Positions 33,757-34,944 of a stretch of DNA of 34,944 nucleotides are shown here, piece after piece. Each line of letters begins with the position of its first letter. The stretch's first letter is position 1. The position numbers and the translations under genes are program-made. Below the pieces are notes generated by a model. It was not told the origin of the DNA and made no database searches. It worked only from the letters and a program-made list of their open reading frames with translations. The stretch comes from Pseudomonas viridiflava (GTDB lineage: Bacteria > Pseudomonadota > Gammaproteobacteria > Pseudomonadales > Pseudomonadaceae): assembly GCF_900583165.1 (NCBI RefSeq), contig NZ_UTKY01000104.1:1-34944 (forward strand). The letters are read 5' to 3'.

Positions 33757-33851
33757 GAGCGAGCTTGCTCGCGAAGAGCGTTAACGATAATGATGGCATC
33801 CTGAATGTATGCGGTGCCCTCGCATTTTTCGCGAGCAAGCTCGCTCCTACA
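33752..33851. repeat. REP doublet (REPIN), GAGCGAGCTTGCTCGC type, between kdpD and kdpE
   Basis: Inverted 24-base REPs at 33752-33775 and 33828-33851 (TGTAGGAGCGAGCTTGCTCG and its reverse complement), separated by 52 bases. This is the third REP group known from P. fluorescens. The left REP starts before the kdpD stop codon and supplies the TAG. Confidence 0.92.
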
Positions 33852-33874
33852 ATGAATTGTTTTGACGAGCCACC

Positions 33875-34564
33875 ATGAGCCAGACCGCGACGATTTTGGT
33901 CATTGATGACGAACCGCAGATCCGCAAATTCCTGCGCATCAGCCTGGCCTCCCAAGGCTATAAGGTGATCGAGGCCGGCACCGGCAACGAAGGCCTGGCC
34001 CAGGCCGCGTTGAGCAAACCGGACTTGCTGGTGCTCGACCTCGGCCTGCCGGACATGGACGGCCAGCAGGTGCTGCGCGAGTTTCGCGAGTGGTCGACGG
34101 TACCGGTGTTGGTGTTGTCGGTACGGGCCAGCGAAGGGCAGAAAGTCGAAGCCCTCGACGGTGGCGCCAATGACTACGTGACCAAGCCCTTTGGCATCCA
34201 GGAATTTCTCGCCCGCGTGCGCGCTTTACTGCGTCAGGCGCCGACAGGTGAAGCCCAGGAGGCCGCCTTGCGTTTCGGCCCGCTGACGGTCGACCTGGCC
34301 TACCGCCGTGTGCTGCTGGACGGCGCTGAAGTGGCGTTGACCCGCAAGGAATACGCGGTGCTGGCGCAACTGGCCCGGCATCCGGGGCGGGTGATTACCC
34401 AGCAGCAATTGCTCAAGGACATCTGGGGGCCGACCCATACCGACGACAGTCACTATTTGCGGATAGTGGTGGGGCATTTGCGCCAGAAATTGGCGGATGA
34501 TCCGACTCAGCCGAGGTTTATCGTGACCGAGGCGGGGGTGGGGTATCGGTTGTTGAGTGCCTAG
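33875..34564 (+). CDS. kdpE: Response regulator KdpE
   Basis: An OmpR/PhoB-type activator of kdpFABC. The 229-residue protein has a receiver domain (acidic IDDEPQ at residues 10-15, phospho-acceptor Asp55 in LVLDLGLPDMDG, Lys in VTKPFG) and a winged helix DNA-binding domain (LTRKEYAVLAQLARHPGRVIT, YLRIVVGHLRQKL, TEAGVGYRL). The last conserved gene of the kdp block. Its likely target is the direct repeat upstream of kdpF. Confidence 0.97.
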   Translation: MSQTATILVIDDEPQIRKFLRISLASQGYKVIEAGTGNEGLAQAALSKPDLLVLDLGLPDMDGQQVLREFREWSTVPVLVLSVRASEGQKVEALDGGANDYVTKPFGIQEFLARVRALLRQAPTGEAQEAALRFGPLTVDLAYRRVLLDGAEVALTRKEYAVLAQLARHPGRVITQQQLLKDIWGPTHTDDSHYLRIVVGHLRQKLADDPTQPRFIVTEAGVGYRLLSA

Positions 34565-34588
34565 ATGTGTGGTGCCTGGCCGGGCCTC

Positions 34589-34612
34589 ATCGGGGGCAAG
34601 CCCCCTCCCACA
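34589..34612. repeat. Single REP after kdpE
   Basis: ATCGGGGGCAAGCCCCCTCC plus CACA is a full group I REP, 24 bases past the kdpE stop. Its last bases CA open the first unit of the 59-bp tandem array that follows, so it seems to be the original REP from which the array grew. Confidence 0.88.
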
Positions 34613-34944
34613 TTTAACTGCGTACTACCTGAAGAAATGCGGTCAAGTGTGGGGGCTTGCCCCCTCTAACATTTAACTGCGTACTACCTGAAGAAATGCG
34701 GTCAAGTGTGGGGGCTTGCCCCCTCTTACATTTAACTGCGTACTACCTGAAGAAATGCGGTCAAGTGTAGGGGCTTGCCCCCTCTTACATTTAACTGCGT
34801 AGTACCTGAAGAAATGCGGTCAAGTGTAGGGGCTTGCTCCCTCTTACATTTAACTGCGTACTACCTGAAGAAATGCGGTCAAGTGTAGGGGCTTGCTCCC
34901 TCTTACATTTAACTGCGTACTACCTGAAGAAATGCGGTCAAGTG
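34611..34944. repeat. 59-bp tandem repeat array containing REP hairpins
   Basis: Five complete 59-bp units start at 34611, 34670, 34729, 34788 and 34847, and a sixth (34906) is cut by the window end. Each unit starts CATTTAACTGCGTACTACCT and ends with a REP hairpin GGGGCTTGCCCCCT or a variant. Units are almost identical, with stepwise single-base changes. There are no unique spacers, so this is not a CRISPR. Confidence 0.97.

Noticed and set aside
34611..34944. CRISPR-like regular repeats after kdpE
   Set aside because: The units are contiguous 59-bp copies with identical interiors; there are no unique spacers and no cas genes.

Overview
The window looks like a chromosome segment from a fluorescent Pseudomonas (P. 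fluorescens group). The marker is gene order: the ihfB ... wzz ... wbpL-wbpM-comEA layout is the classic Pseudomonas O-antigen locus. The three REP-type palindromes seen (GTGGGAGGGGGCTTGCCCCC, GGCGAGGGAGCTTGCTCCCT and GTAGGAGCGAGCTTGCTCGC types) are typical of this group. No rRNA, tRNA or CRISPR was seen.

Region 1 (1-1.2 kb): the right end of an IS3-like insertion sequence, a small lipoprotein gene, ihfB and a LapA-like membrane protein gene. Region 2 (1.6-22.3 kb): a complete Wzx/Wzy-type O-antigen locus. It has wzz with its own terminator, then wzx, a six-gene pseudaminic acid block (pseB-C-F-G-H-I), a KpsS-like glycosyltransferase, wzy, a GT4 glycosyltransferase, gmd and fcl (GDP-L-fucose), manC, a GT2 glycosyltransferase, a WbpK/WbpV-like reductase, wbpL (initiating transferase) and wbpM, closed by a terminator. 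I infer a repeat unit that starts with D-FucNAc or D-QuiNAc on undecaprenyl phosphate and is extended by three transferases using Pse and L-Fuc and/or Man. The block from about 10.0 to 14.2 kb is strikingly AT-rich, and its left edge lies inside the 3' end of pseI, so the cluster looks mosaic. wzx carries a G9 tract and pseI a G8 tract, which are candidates for slipped-strand switching.

Region 3 (22.4-26.1 kb): comEA-like gene with terminator, a FadR-type GntR regulator with a perfect 13-bp palindrome in its leader, a DUF1989 protein, a 55-residue DUF2897 protein on the minus strand, and an ethanolamine-type permease on the minus strand with a candidate sigma-54 promoter.

Region 4 (26.2-34.9 kb): the potassium-uptake operon kdpFABC and its sensor/regulator pair kdpDE. 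A two-copy direct repeat with 11-bp period upstream of kdpF is a candidate KdpE site. REP palindromes of three sequence groups occupy the eat-kdpF, kdpB-kdpC, kdpC-kdpD and kdpD-kdpE spaces; one supplies the kdpD stop codon. After kdpE a REP has been caught up in a 59-bp tandem array that runs off the window end and whose copies change stepwise.
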